64,000 bases of DNA from Ascaphus truei (GCA_036426205.1 CM071567.1:293815493-293879492), one strand, 5' to 3'; shown: positions 1 to 11,914, numbered from the stretch's first letter. Notes: generated by a model from the sequence alone, not told the origin. Translations and numbers: made by a program.

Positions 1-69
1 ATTCATGTGAAAAACGTAGCATTACGAAATATATGCTATTCTTGGGATTTTAGCTGGTCGTGATTTGGG

Positions 70-525
70 GAAAACACAGTGACCAGCAATGCATTTTTAT
101 GCAAATGTGTTTTGTTTTTTTATTGTTATGTATTGCATTTTTTGTAATGTGTTTTTTCTTTTTAGGTTGCCCATTGGCTGCCAATGTGTTTATCTATGTC
201 CCTTTAAGGGTATAGATAAGCACAGTGACCAGCAATTAATTGTTTTGTAAATGCTTGTTTCTATTTAATTGTTATGTATTGTATTTTTGGTGCTTGTTTT
301 TTTTTATGTTGCCCATTGACTGCCATAGTGGCAAAGCATGCCCATATTTTATGGGCATGGTGTACTACTGTGGCAATCAATTGGTTTATTGACATTTCTA
401 AAAAAAAAAATAATGTAATGTGTTTTTTTTTTTTTAAGCTTACCCATTTATTGCCATAGTGGCAAACCATGGCCAGATTATGGCCATGGTTGAACACTGT
501 GCTAATCAATGTTTAGCAGGGATTG
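70..525. repeat. degenerate local tandem repeat, about 145-bp unit
   Basis: Three diverged modules follow one another. Two share the phrase GTGACCAGCAAT (near 81 and 228) followed by a T-rich stretch containing GTTATGTATTG and then GTTGCCCATT. The second and third share CCATAGTGGCAAA, a GGCCAT/GGGCAT palindrome and AATCAAT (318-390 and 457-525). Copies are clearly related but divergent. The short reading frames across it are chance. Confidence 0.5.
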
Positions 526-2554
526 AGGGTGGGGGTAGTTGCCCAGGAAGGGTGGTTAGGCCTCCCGGGTGGGTAGCGGGGGAGGGGGTTAACCCCTTAA
601 TTACCATTAGTTTGTTTTCTATTGTAATGTTTGTGCCGACAGAGGACAAGTACGGGGAAGGAGACGTGGACGGCCTTCATCCTGGCAGGGGTAAGTGCAA
701 CTTTTATTTACTTTATGCTGGCTGGTTTTATTTTTAATGGGCAAATGCACTATTACCCATATTTGGATAATAGTAATTTTGCCAATTACTTTGTGTTGGG
801 GGGGGGGGGGGTTTGTATTTATGTAATGCACTGTTAAAAAAATTGAATGGGGAATAAGCGCTATTAGCCATCTTTGGTTTCCACCGTTAAGGTAATGAAG
901 AGGTTAACTTCTGCTGACACCCTCCCGCAAGGGGCACGGTGGCAGTACCCGCAGGGCCCCTTGGAGATGTGGGGACACCAGTACCCGCTGGAGATTTGGG
1001 GACCCGTGGGCCCACGCAGGTCTCTGGGGTGTCCCCGCTTGCATCCGATATCAATCCTGTTCAGTAAAACTAAAAGAAACTGCTTTTATGCCTCTTGCAA
1101 TATCTTTAGCGCCAGCCTGTAGCTGGCCCCAAAATATTGCAAGTTTTTAAAGTATGATACAGTATGCTTGTCACTGCTTAGTGAATAGAAGTTTCTAGTA
1201 CAAAAAAAAAACGATTTCTGGCATTTTTTAGCTTATCGTATGGCTTTTTTGTTGCCAGAGCGTCATCGTACTATAAAAAGCCATTTCAGTGCGATATTGT
1301 TATCGGAGCTTTGTGAATAGCAACACAGGCAATATTGCACAGATATAGTGCTATAAGCCACTTAGTGAATGAGCCCCTATGAGTACTCTTCTGCTTATAG
1401 TAAAGGTGCTTATTCTGTAGATAAATGTCCTTGTGTTGAGGCTCCTTACAGCTTTTGACATAAGTAGGCTGCTCAGTGCATCCCTTGTTTCACTCTGATT
1501 TCCCAATATGGTCCAACAAATGTATTAAAACAATATATTAGAAGAAAGTATAAAATGTGTTAAGATTTCTGTTTTCACTGTATGGTTGAGTTATCAACTA
1601 CACTGTAGAAACCAAGGCTTCCTATATGTTGCTCCCCATATGTATAGGGCTACGTATCAAGCTTCCTAAAGGGCCACGTGCTACAGTGCATTGTTTTCAT
1701 TACTTACACCTGAAGTTTAAATGTTAATTAATAATTATCTGTATCAAATGTATTAACAATTATGCCACCTCTGACATGCCAATATTTTTGACCTGAGAGG
1801 CAGGCAGAAAGATCACAGGTACATATGCACAATGAGTTACACAATATAAATGGGATATTAAATGTAGGATTGTGGGGTGCAGACCCCTGGATTTCAATGT
1901 GGAGGGGTAGAGTTCTCCCTCCAGCCATTTGACAGCCATAGTTGCCCACTTTGCCAAATGGACAATAGAATCAGTAAACAGACCAAACCCCGTTTCTTGA
2001 GTATGTCCTGTGTGAGCCAGTCCTACAACAGCAACTAGACCCTCAGCAAAGCTCCCATAACAGTCCAATCTAATTCCCGCTTCCCATGACAGCCCTAGCA
2101 CTTAGTGTGGTTCAGAAGTATAGATCCCCACAATACAGTTACAACAGCCTGTGCACTTTAATTCTCCATTCCCAATATATCTCCCTGACACAAGTGGAGA
2201 GCAATACTGTAGGTGCAAAGAGCCCTAAAAGCATGTTCAGCATACTGTACCACTTCCAGCATTATTTAACAGCAAAATGCCAATATTTTAAGCTTGGTAC
2301 AAAACCCTCAGTATTGCCTCATGTCGTTCTGTTGTGCCAGAAAAAATACATATAGTGCTAACTAATAATTCTATTAACTAAAAGCAGTTTTACTTTCCAT
2401 TCCCCATCTCATGATTAGTATGGAAGTGCAAATACAATTATTCTGTAGCTAAGCCTCTACTCTAGGCTGCAAATTTCAGGAGCGGCAGTTTCTAGAAGAA
2501 TAATAATAACTTTTTTCCCAACGGCACTCGACGCGTCACTATTACAATGGATTG
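526..2554. other. no gene recognised; repeat-like intergenic DNA
   Basis: No convincing coding sequence. A TGCAATAT...ATATTGCA inverted pair lies at 1096-1142, and the phrase CTTAGTGAATGAGCCCCTA near 1360 resembles the end of a DNA-transposon MITE, but I could not find its partner end. Confidence 0.4.
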
Positions 2555-2580
2555 TGCTGTAAGCAGCATTGTCCAATTTT

Positions 2581-2757
2581 GTATTGACACAGTTCCGTGC
2601 CCTGTACAGCTTACAATCTATGTTTTGGTGGCTCAGGCACAGGGAGATAAAGTGACTTGCCCAAAGTCACAAGGTCACAAGGAGCAAACACCGGAAATTT
2701 AACCCGGTTCCCCTGCTTCAATCTCAGTGCTAGGATAGCTAGGACACTCAATTTTGC
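2581..2757 (+). repeat. CORE-SINE / MIR-like fragment
   Basis: It contains AGATAAAGTGACTTGCCCAA followed by GTCACAAGGAGC and a GAACC-like/GGTTCCCCTGCTTCAA segment, which is the conserved core described for CORE-SINEs and L2/MIR-type vertebrate repeats. It is old and lacks a recognisable tRNA-like head. Assignment rests on the core phrase only. Confidence 0.55.
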
Positions 2758-2769
2758 TTTAAGTTGCAG

Positions 2770-4690
2770 TATTTATAATTTTCAAGGGGAATACTACGTC
2801 TTCGATATGCAGTTCCACTTCACACTGAAAATATTTGCTATATTTGCTGCTTAAAGTCCACTGGAGATGCATAATATTGCGGTAAATTACAGATTGCCAT
2901 GTAAACACAAAGCTAAACAGCTTGCGGCTACACAATGGGCATGACTATTCTGCACCATTTATAACCCTGTTGTAGCGGTCGGCTACTTCTGCATTGTATC
3001 TCGTTTTTTTAATGTCACTCTTTGTTAGTCAGCTGGTACAAAATGTCAACATCTGGCACTACCGATGCAGCCCAATGTCGCCTTTGGAGTCTGTTTATTC
3101 AAGTCTGCAGGCTGCATAACTGTGGCACCATCACATTCACTGCGATAGAATGATGCCAGATTCATCAAAGAATACAAAATCCCATTAGCTTTATATGGGA
3201 TATTTTTTTTTTTTTTTTTTTTTTTATAAAAGCCGGGATGTTTTTGGATGTGGTTTTGAGCAGTATTCCAACAGGAAGACTAATACATAGATCCCAAAGA
3301 ATTAACAGGCAAAATAAATGATTGATGAGAATAATATTTATTATTGACGTGTGAGATCCAGAGATGTAAAGGGATTTACAAGAACCTGGTGCTGGTTCTT
3401 CCCCTACACAGAGCACTGGATTTACTGCTATCTAACCGGTCACCAAAAGATCAGTATTGGGTATATGCTACTAACCTGCACATTTGCTACCAATATAGAA
3501 GAAATTAAAGCATCAAACAAGTTCAACACAGCCAAATTCGCAAAAAAAAAAAATCAATGTTTCATTGTTATTACTTTTTTTTAAAAATTACTTATATTAT
3601 GTTGCTTAAAAGCCTGCATATATAAAACTCTTTCGAATATTTCATTTAACTTGGGGGTTTGGTTAGATAATCTGACCAAAGTGTTTTCAACTTGCCAACC
3701 ACTTTTAAACAGTTTAATACAAGTAATTAGAAAGAGTTAATAACGATGAAATTGTGTTTTTTTTTGTGAATGCAGTACCAAATATAAAACAGTGCAAGTA
3801 GTATATGTAAAAGTGCGCTTACCAATGGAAATGAATACACATAAACGTATTTCTAAATATAATGCGATGCAGAAGTGATAATATATATGCAACAATGCCT
3901 CTGATCCTATGTCCATGATAAGAATGAATAAGTTGCACTTTTACTGCTCTATTAATACATAAAGCATTTTTTATTTTATTTAAACTATTTCATTTCCATT
4001 GGGCCGCTGCTCTTCTGTGTGCGTAGATTTATTTTGTAATATATCAGAAAATAGCTGCTACCTATTTACCTACCTTATTCCTTTGTAGTCTGTCCAATTA
4101 ACTGGGTACTGCCGGATCAGAGGAGCGCCTGGATTCCAGACGTAGAAGTGAATGCGATGACTGCTTGTTATTGCAATGGTTTTGTAATATTATACACTGG
4201 GAGGGGTCAGGATCAGCGCAGCACAGAGAGAAAAAAATTGGACACATTAGAGAACAAACATTCCAGTCAACTAGGTTTTGGAACTGGATGATTCTCATCA
4301 CTTCGTTGTATAACCTACTGTCAACAAGTTAGTTCTACACCAGTAAATGTGGTAGCATAAAGGCTTCCTTATTGGAAAGACATTGAGGTTATAATGCTAG
4401 TTAACCGCGATGTAGAAATACATATTGTAGACTAAATAATTATATTGTAAATGTTGGTTGGCTGTATTTAGTATTTGAATTCTTATTCATGCCAGTGCCA
4501 AGCAACAATAAAACAAAGTTGACGTTTGTGTTAGGGAATATGTAAAAACTTTATAATAAACAAAACTAAACTACAGGCATCTTATACGAGGAGTTGTAGT
4601 CTAGGAAATACACTGTCTGCAGTTTAGGTCAATAATTAACATTATGTTTAGTTTGTTATTCAATGAGAAATCCTAGGTGGTAGCTAACAT
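2770..4690. other. no gene recognised
   Basis: AT-rich intergenic sequence with a 20-base poly-T run near 3205 and other homopolymers. Frames are short and carry no recognisable domain. Confidence 0.4.
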
Positions 4691-4694
4691 CTAA

Positions 4695-5086
4695 GGGCGA
4701 GTCCCCAGTCTTCACTGTGGCACGCGCGCCCGGCGGGGGGGGGGGGGGGGCGCGTGCACAGCGCTACACCGCGATCGGCGGTCTGAGGGGAGAGGGAAGG
4801 TTTGCGACGGGAGGGGGCGCGGCGGTGGGTTTGCGGGGGTGGGGGCGTGGCCATGACGTCCCGCAGTTGGTTCGCCCTCATTGGCTGAACCGCCGTCGGG
4901 GGCGTGGCCACGCCTTCGTCGCAAATGCTAATCTCAAATTCCTCTGCCTGCCTGAAAACCTGTCACGCACCGATGGGGAAAGGTGCGCGACAAGGTAGGA
5001 CTGGGACCGGAGTAACTGGGGGGGCGGGGCTTGATTGCACAGTACACGCCGAGGCGTGCGCTGTAGTAGTTACTGGGATCGCAGCC
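4695..5086. mobile_element. GC-rich Harbinger-like MITE
   Basis: The element starts GGGCGAGTCCCCAGT and ends ACTGGGATCGCAGCC, imperfect terminal inverted repeats. It is flanked on both sides by TAA (4692-4694 and 5087-5089), the 3-bp target duplication typical of PIF/Harbinger elements. It is strongly CpG-rich (GC boxes, GGGGCGTGGC phrases) and has no transposase, so it is non-autonomous. The family recurs through the window. Confidence 0.65.
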
Positions 5087-5100
5087 TAAGAGCTTATAAC

Positions 5101-5631
5101 TAGGGATGGGTGGGCACTGCAAGAATCAGTCCCCCCGAATTTCCCTGCAAAATTGTTTCCGCAGTGTAAAATCCGTCGACCGATTTGTTCCAGTTTCAAT
5201 CCGTGCGGATTAATCCGAAACCGCTATTGAATACAATCCTTCTGGATTTGTAAGAATCTGATCCGTGGATTCCACAATCCGTAGTTAAAAATCCACACAC
5301 GGACACGGATGAATCCACGGAGAGGGAGAGAGCGAGGAATCCACGGAGAGGGAGAGAGCGAGGAATCAACGGAGAGGGAGAGAGCGAGGAATCAACGGAG
5401 AGGGAGAGAGTGAGGAATCCACGGAGAGGGAGAGAGCGAGGAATCAACGGAGAGGGAGAGAGCGAGGAATCCACGGAGAGGGAGAGAGCGAGGAATCCAC
5501 GGAGAGGGAGAGAGCGAGAGATCCCCTTGTGGATTTAATCTGAGTGCGAATTTTCAACAAAATTCGCGGATCAAAGAAAGCAGACAATCTGAGGCGGATC
5601 CAAATCCACAACAAAATGTTGCCCATCTCTA
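5101..5631. mobile_element. hAT-like non-autonomous element carrying a minisatellite
   Basis: Ends are TAGGGATGGG (left) and GCCCATCTCTA (right), inverted with mismatches. The flanks CTTATAAC (5093-5100) and CTTACAAC (5632-5639) form an 8-bp target duplication with one mismatch, diagnostic of hAT transposition. Inner arms repeat AATCCACA / TGTGGATT phrases in opposite orientation. The middle is filled by a tandem array. Confidence 0.75.
5311..5518. repeat. 26-bp minisatellite, 8 copies
   Basis: Exactly eight 26-bp units beginning GAATCCACGG or GAATCAACGG and continuing with a GAGAGGGAGAGAGCGAG purine tract. Units differ only at the C/A position of the fifth to sixth bases and one GCG/GTG change. 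The array is internal to the hAT-like element at 5101-5631. The proline/serine/leucine-rich frames on the minus strand are products of the repeat. Confidence 0.95.
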
Positions 5632-5639
5632 CTTACAAC

Positions 5640-6148
5640 TGAATTGAAGTAATTAGTTCCTTCAATCCAACCGCTTGGAAGCAGCAGGTAGTTACCATGT
5701 ATTAACCAGGTGTCAGTACTGGCTACACAGTTGCAGCATGCCCCTGTCTTTGTTCCCTGTGTCTGTTATATGATAGGAGGCTATTCATCAAAGGCTGCAA
5801 AAGTGGTGCAAAATATACATCAAAGAAAAAAACTCCATTTAAAAACTGTGTTTTGTAAATTTGGTTGCTGCTTTTTTTTTTTTTAACCAGGTTTTCCCCA
5901 AATTTGCTATTTTTAACAAATTGTCCACATAACCATTTTGTTTTCTCTCTAAATACATCCTTTTTAACCTTCCAGCCAGTGCCGCCCCAACAGATTTAGA
6001 TGCATATAAATAAAAATAAATGCATACCTATATCAGCAATATACATTATAGTGATAATGTTCCTGCAAGTATTTCAGGGATATTCTACTGGATGTAAAAA
6101 AATTGTTTCTTGTTGTCGAATTAGTAGAATAATCAAATGGTTTGATCC
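5640..6148. other. no gene recognised
   Basis: AT-rich sequence with poly-T; nothing identifiable. Confidence 0.4.
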
Positions 6149-6395
6149 TTCCCTCAAACTCTTTTGAAAATAACACTAGAGTCACGCCAAAGGCAGCACC
6201 CTGTCCACGAAGACAGCGTGGACAGGGTTAACAACATGAGGGAAAGAGACTGCTTCAGAAGACCCGGAGTCCCTCAGCCCCTCCTCCCTGCATGTCTCCT
6301 GTAAGGGGGGGTGAGGGGGGGGGGCTGTTTGAATTCATTCTTCCACAAACTCTCTTGAACATAACACCAGAGTCGCACCAAATGCCAAAGCGAGT
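6149..6395. repeat. pair of direct repeats about 50 bp long
   Basis: 6149-6200 and 6341-6395 share CAAACTC(T)CTTGAA, ATAACAC.AGAGTC and GC.CCAAA.GC. They are separated by a unit carrying a GTCCACG...CGTGGAC palindrome (6204-6227) and a G-rich run. Nature unknown. Confidence 0.5.
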
Positions 6396-6469
6396 TAGCC
6401 GTTTGCCGATGTTACAGCTGCTCTTTTTATTAGTCTTGGTCAAAATATTTTATCCCTCTGTACCTTATG

Positions 6470-6620
6470 TTTACACTTACCCTTCCTTACTGATTGTAAC
6501 TCATTGGGGCAAAATCCTCCTTACCTACTGTAACAATGTATGTTATTGTGTTTTATTTTACTGTGTTCATTCTCCTACACTATTGTACTGCACCATGGAA
6601 TATGTTGACGCTAAGCGATA
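6470..6620 (+). repeat. L2-type LINE/SINE 3' tail
   Basis: Contains TTGTAACTCATTGGGGCAAA followed 110 bp later by TGTACTGCACCATGGAATATG and TTGACGCTAAGCGATA. The pattern (CTGTAAGCTC...GGGCAGGG ... CTGCGGAATATGTTGGCGCT) is the common vertebrate L2-like tail and recurs at 56.7 kb. Confidence 0.45.
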
Positions 6621-7229
6621 GTAATTCTTTTTTTATTTTTACCAAAAACGTATGAAAAATTTGGAAGAACCGGGTGGAAATTCTAACCAGAGTCTACTGC
6701 TATGCCATATGAGAACATACTCCTTTGAAGATGCATTTCTGCTTACAAGTGTCCCGTTTTTTAAACCTTTTCTGTGCATTATGCAGATTTAAAGACATCT
6801 GTCCGATTTGGGTATTTCCCAGGAATCTCAGCGGTGCCCATTTTCTGTGCACCGGTGTCCACATACTGTAACTGAGAATAGGTCCTCCTCCTTTCGTGGC
6901 AAAGTCGATAATTCTCACATCTGGACACATAAAAGATTCAGGAATCCAGGTAAACTTACTTAGGCTGCAGAACAGGAACAAACAGCAGACGAATGGTCTA
7001 GAATGTTTTTCCGTGGTCGTGTGTTCGCGGCCAAGCCGCAACCCAAGTCGCTGCCGGGACTACTGACCACAGGACACCTCGCTGCTGAGCATCTCACTGC
7101 CACATCTTTAAAGTTCTTTAGCATCAAATCTCTCCGACACACTGGCGCCACCGCCGAAAGGATCTCAGTCGCTGATCTCCATGACGAAGTTCCGCTGATC
7201 TCCCCGCTGAGGTACTCAGCTGGCCAACG
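6621..7229. other. no gene recognised
   Basis: A 113-codon minus-strand frame spans 6700-7041, but it matches no family I recognise and has no splice-site or regulatory support. Treated as non-coding. Confidence 0.35.
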
Positions 7230-7248
7230 CTCTGACGTTGTCAAAGAG

Positions 7249-7360
7249 TGACAAAGTGCACCAGCACGAAACGCGTTAGAGATTTTTTTCTCGTTCTGTC
7301 CGTATGCTACTTAATTAATAAATAGTTGTTTTAACCTTTTGGTGCCACGGCCCATTCCTG
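7249..7360 (+). ncRNA. degenerate hammerhead-like motif plus AATAAA tail
   Basis: TGACAAA is followed by hairpin GTGC-ACCA-GCAC (7256-7267), then GAAA (7268-7271) and CGCGTT. About 50 bp downstream are AATAAA and a TTTTAACCTTTTGG phrase, also present after the copies at 13.65 and 62.39 kb. Stem II pairs perfectly. Stem I is not visible and position 3 is G opposite A8, so this copy is probably dead. Confidence 0.4.
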
Positions 7361-8599
7361 CAGTGCACTGCTAGTTTTCATCATTGGATGTTTTCTTTGC
7401 CTTTGCTGATCTCTTTGAAGCAGGGCACACGCTCCGGAGTATTACACCACAAAGTTATGAGTGCCCCATTTACTTTGTCATTCTTATCTGCAATACCGAC
7501 CTCACTGTGGGGCGGGGGGTCACCAGCCTGTTTATTGAGAGGGCATTTTACAGCCTGGCTACAACTGTCAGGTTTGCTCATTCTATCATAGGACTTTAAC
7601 CCATCAGGGGTACACACTTTATCAATTATAGCCGCTGTTGGTGTACGTGATAATATTCTCCTGAGTCATCTATCAAGAAGTGCTGAATTATCAATAGCAC
7701 GGATTTTGCCTCTACATCGGCTCTGCAGAACTGCCCTTTCAGGATACTCCTGTTTCACCTGTGTGGTTAATCAACTATCATGATTCTGTGTAAACTAGAA
7801 TATTCTTGCTACAGCAAATTACATAAGACATAAAAAAAAACATATTGTGAGTGGTTACATCATGTTATACACAGGGAGTTAACTTCTGGAATGTCACAAC
7901 TTCAAGGTTGTTTTTATTAAATAACTTTCAAATAATTAAGTTGTTGTGGGAAGATCCCTGTGTGCGAATGATGAAATAATGGGGAAGAAGAATTTTGTCA
8001 ATGAGGTTGTGTGATAAAGATTCCTGGTGGGGATCTGTCAAGCAACCTGTATATTTGATACTGCCTCTCGTAGGCTTGTGAGAGACACCAGTGTACTTAA
8101 TACCTCGGTTTGCTATGATAGTGCCCATTGTGTTGTTGTGTTCCGTATCAATACTCGAGCAAAATTGTTCTCCACCCACCAACTTATTTTCAAACAATAA
8201 TATGGTGACGAAGAGAAGACTTCAGCATCCCTGTCTGCATTCACTAGCCCTCCTTCACAGTGGTGCTTTGTTTTACGCATTGTATCTCTAATAAAGGGGG
8301 TGAAGTACATGCAGTGCTCATCCTGAAATGTCAATAACACCACAGGCCCCAGTGGAGCTTACTAGGTTCCGCCAGCACCGCTCTGATATTTGTTCTCTTA
8401 AAGTTCAAGAACTCACAGCATCGATGTCAAACAAAATAACCCCCACTTGTACACTTTGTATATCTCGTGTGTGGCAGCTCAGGTACACTATGAAGATTCT
8501 GGTGGATTCTTAAACTTTTTTTTTCTATTTTTCTTTAACTAAAAACTGGGACTAGAAATGAGTACCATCACACTTCAGCCACAGCCACTATTATAGCGA
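7361..8599. other. no gene recognised
   Basis: Intergenic sequence without identifiable coding or repeat landmarks. Confidence 0.4.
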
Positions 8600-8700
8600 T
8601 CTGTATGTATGTATAATGTTATTTATATAGTGCTGACAGTGTACTTAGAGCTTTACAAAATTACACATAACGTATGGTATATTGGGAGATTTACAGGCTG
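8600..8700 (+). repeat. L2-like tail fragment
   Basis: TTATTTATATAGTGCTGACA followed by GTACTTAGAGCTTTACAAAA is the conserved 3' region of L2-type elements. Confidence 0.4.
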
Positions 8701-8716
8701 AGGGAGTTCAAGTGTA

Positions 8717-9110
8717 TTGTATTGTCTTTATTTGTATAGCGCCATTAATGTATATAGCGTGTCACAGTAGTAATACATGTGGTAATCATATAAATAACAA
8801 ATAATATCATATAAATAACAGGCCATGGGAATAAGTGCTTCAGACAAACGTAACATTTAGGAAGAGGAGTCCCTGCTCTGAGGAGCTTACAATCTAATTG
8901 GTATGTAGGAGGAACGTACAGAAACAGTAGGAGTGCATCCGGGGTCGGTAGGATAGACGGATATAATTTAATGAGATGCTGTTTTATGAGCTGGATTTTC
9001 AGCTGGCTTTTGAAAACAGAAAGGGACGAGCATGGAGTGGATGAGAGTTCCATGGGTAGGGAGAGATTAGTGATAAAGGTTTAAGACATGTAGCCATGTG
9101 TAAAATTGGT
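8717..9110 (+). repeat. dispersed repeat, first part (same family as 40548-41120)
   Basis: Shares with 40548 onward the phrases TTTATTTGTATAGCGCCATT, GGGAATAAGTGCTTCAGACA, GGAAGAGGAGTCCCTGCTC and GGAGCTTACAATCTAATTGG in the same order. It breaks off near 9110 and sequence resembling the next part of the family appears near 11430, as if an LTR element had inserted between. Confidence 0.65.
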
Positions 9111-9199
9111 GTTACATATTTCTCTCATTCTGTGCAGTAATCCCTGGTAAGAGGGCAGGGTTGCCAGAAGTCATCATGGAGGTTTGCCCTCAACCCCTG

Positions 9200-9780
9200 T
9201 GATGTGTAACATGTAGCAAAGGAAGTGACAGCATGCTCTGTGTCCACTGTTAATGACTCAGAGGTGGGTCTTTCTGGAACCTATATATTACGCATCACTT
9301 CCTAAAGTTAGTAGTGAAGTGTCTGGTGCAAGAGCTGTGAGTCTGTGCAGCTCAAGTGTCAGTAATTGCAGAGAGTGACAAGCAGACCCCACTGTGTCCA
9401 GGGCTCTGGCACAGCTGGTAGTCTCCCAGAGGGGAGAGGTGGCAGAAATATACCTGGCTGATTAAAGAGTCAGGAGGGACCTTCCTAATGAAGTGCAGCT
9501 ACAAGATGTGCGGCTAAGTACCGGCCGCTGTGATGGGCAGTCTGCCATGCCTGATACAAATAAAGATGCTCTTGATTAAGAGACCCTTCTTGCTTGAGCC
9601 TGGAGTTATTCAGCAAGAAGATGCACCCAGGAGTTCTCTTCCAGAAACTCCTCCCTACTATCGTGGGGATCTGGAAGGGATGGAGGCGCTATACCAACTG
9701 GGAGTAGAACTCAGCACTACCTCATTCGCCTGACATTGTGAAATCCCCACTACCAACGAGCGGGAGACTCAGGAGTCCTG
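9200..9780 (+). mobile_element. LTR-like sequence
   Basis: It has a TATATATTA box near 9283, an AATAAAG signal at about 9559 and a GGATGGAGGCGCTATACCAA phrase after it, matching GGTGGAGGCRC sequences at 11.27 and 31.0 kb. This promoter, poly(A) signal and post-LTR order suggests the end of an LTR retrotransposon. Exact borders and target duplication were not found. Confidence 0.4.
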
Positions 9781-9959
9781 TGAGCCAGCAGGTGCACCAC
9801 ACTACACTGAGATGTAACTGGGGGCAGATTATGTGCATGGGGGCCAACATGAGATTGGGGGGGCCTCGAACCGTTACAGACGTAAGAGTGTTGTCCCCCT
9901 ATGCACAGCTGTTGGGGCTGCCTCCTTGTTGCCGCCTCCCTCCTCCTTCTGAACCGCAG

Positions 9960-10110
9960 CGGCAAATGATGTCACGGACGTCCCCAACATGATGTTGCAC
10001 GGCGTCGTGTTGCCATGGCAACGCAATGTCATGATGTAATTTGAAGCTGCAATGGCACGTTGCCATGGCAACAAGACACTGTGTGACATCACGTTGGTGA
10101 CGTGTTCAGG
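9960..10110. promoter_or_regulatory. two perfect RFX X-box palindromes
   Basis: GTTGCCATGGCAAC occurs at 10009-10022 and 10059-10072, exactly 50 bp apart, each a 14-bp perfect palindrome equal to the canonical X-box bound by RFX factors. TGACGTG/TGATGTCACGG-like CRE motifs lie around them. The host sequence is repeat-like, and looser versions (GTTGCCATGACAA) occur at 50.4-50.5 kb. Function is inferred from motif identity only. Confidence 0.5.
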
Positions 10111-10239
10111 AGAAGGAGAAGCGGCAGGTAAGGAGCCGGCCGCAACAGCTAAGTGACTTCCCATCAGGCCCGATAAGCCTGAGAGCATGGCAAAAATATA
10201 TGGGGGTGGACATTTTTGCCGCCCTGGCCTAACAGGCCT

Positions 10240-10258
10240 AATGGAAAATCCGCCACTG
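10240..10258 (-). mobile_element. probable hAT terminus
   Basis: The minus strand reads CAGTGGCGGATTTTCC, a hAT-style terminus. A similar end, CAGTGGCGGAACTACC, is at 47866. The matching opposite end was not found. Confidence 0.3.
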
Positions 10259-10699
10259 GTTGTAGAGGTGAAAGGTGTTTAGCAGGGATTTACTTCCTGG
10301 CCTCTGGGTGGTGCTCACTGGGTTCTAAGACCTTGTGACTGGTTCAGTGCGGTGGCCATCTTGGGAGGGGCATGACCTTTGTGACTTGATCTGCCTGTGT
10401 GACACAGGAAGAGTTAGTTCTGGGAAGGGAAGGCATGGGTTGCACAGGCATAGGCCAGTCCCTATAGGCCCCAAAAAACTTTTAGCTTGTGTTTGTAGGG
10501 TGGCCCATAGTGCTAGGGCAACTCCTTTAGTACTTGCTCCTGTTGTTACCCAGACTGGGATAGGGATCTGAAAGACTGCTACACAGATAGTTATTAGGAT
10601 CTGGAAGATTACAGTCAACCTCGAAGGACCCCTTGCTGCAGTACCATTTGTGAGGAGTGAAGGTATTGTTGCCTTACTAGGTTCTGATACATTTTGGCT

Positions 10700-11400
10700 A
10701 CACATTGGTAGAGTGCTCTCCTTGGGGTTCTACCTCTCTCTGTTTTTTCTATTTGACATTACCCCTGATAGTAGCACCTCCACATAGCCACATCCAGCAA
10801 GCAGTAGCGAGGGTATTCCTTCCCCCTCCACTTCCCCTTTTCCCCTCCTTGTGTTTGGATTGTTGTCGGATACCCTGCTGCGAGGGATAATTAGTCTGTC
10901 TTCTCATAGAAGTAGGCAACCGTTCACAAGCATCAAAAAGAACAGTATCATATTGGTTAAGGGGTAGTGCTACTTCCAACTCTTCAAGGGGCCTTACCGT
11001 GCACCTTTATTGGGAGGACATATAGGGTACCCCTTGGGTGGGAGAGATATCACGGAGTATTCCAGGGCTGAAGACAGTGGGACTACATTGCTATGCGCAG
11101 GAACAATGTATGTTTATGTAATTAATGTTATAGTGCGTATGTTATGCTTATATTACTCATGTTGGTAAAGTTGTATGTATATTTACTCCATTGCCATGGA
11201 CGTATTCATTGTGTAAATATAGTTTCCTGGGAGGGATTACCCCTGTCTCTTAGGCAGGGCCCCTGTCAGGTGGAGGCACCACCGAACTCGTTACCCCAAA
11301 CTCTCATTCAGCAGAGGCTCAGGTTCCGTCCTATTTACCAACAGGTGAGCGCCAGGGACACCTTTCCCCACCACTGTAACGATATCTGGGGAAAATGGTG
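10700..11400 (+). mobile_element. LTR-retrotransposon-like fragment
   Basis: CAGGTGGAGGCACCACCGA near 11269 followed by CAGCAGAGGCTCAGGTTCC matches GGTGGAGGCGCTACCGA followed by CAGCGGAGGCTAAGGTTTCC at 31.0 kb. No gag or pol domain is visible. Confidence 0.35.
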
Positions 11401-11429
11401 TTACAGGTGCAAAGATGAAACAAGCTTGG

Positions 11430-11890
11430 GTCGAGTGTATGTGGCAAGTGGGAGAGTTATGAGAGATCAGAGTTAAGATATATGGAGGTGCAGAGCCTTA
11501 AAGGAAAGGAGAATGTTGTAGTATATACAGAGATTAATAGGAAGTCAGCAGACAGATTTCAAGAGGTCAGAATCAGATATGAGGCTAGAAGAGCAAGCAG
11601 TGATTCGAGCAGCAGCATTTCGAATGGATTGTAGGGGAAACAGGTGTGAGGCCGGTGGGCAGATAAAAGAATGTTGTAGTAATTATTTGTGTTGGGAATC
11701 TGCTAAAAAGTGTGAGTTCCTCTAGAGGCATTTAGCAGAATGAGTGCAATAGTATTGAAAACGTGTCTACAGTTGTGGGTTGAAGAGCCGTGAATGTCTG
11801 TCTAAGTACAGGAGGAGGATGCTGGTCAAGTGAAGAGGCAAGAACAGAGTTGTGACAAGACTTTTCTGGTCAGAGGAGGGTTATAGTGAG
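11430..11890 (+). repeat. dispersed repeat, probable second part
   Basis: It contains GTGCAGAGCCTTAAAGGAAA, ATTAATAGGAAGTCAGCAGA, and CAGCAGCATTTCGAATGGAT, a phrase set I associate with a widespread frog repeat that follows the 8717-type sequence. Tentatively the displaced rest of the copy at 8717-9110. Confidence 0.4.
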
Positions 11891-11914
11891 GAAAGTTACA
11901 CTTTTACACTGGAT

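Noticed and set aside
6700..7041. Frame with WTP-like phrases recalling ligand-gated channel exons
   Set aside because: Spacing of motifs does not fit that family and no splice signals or neighbouring exons are visible.
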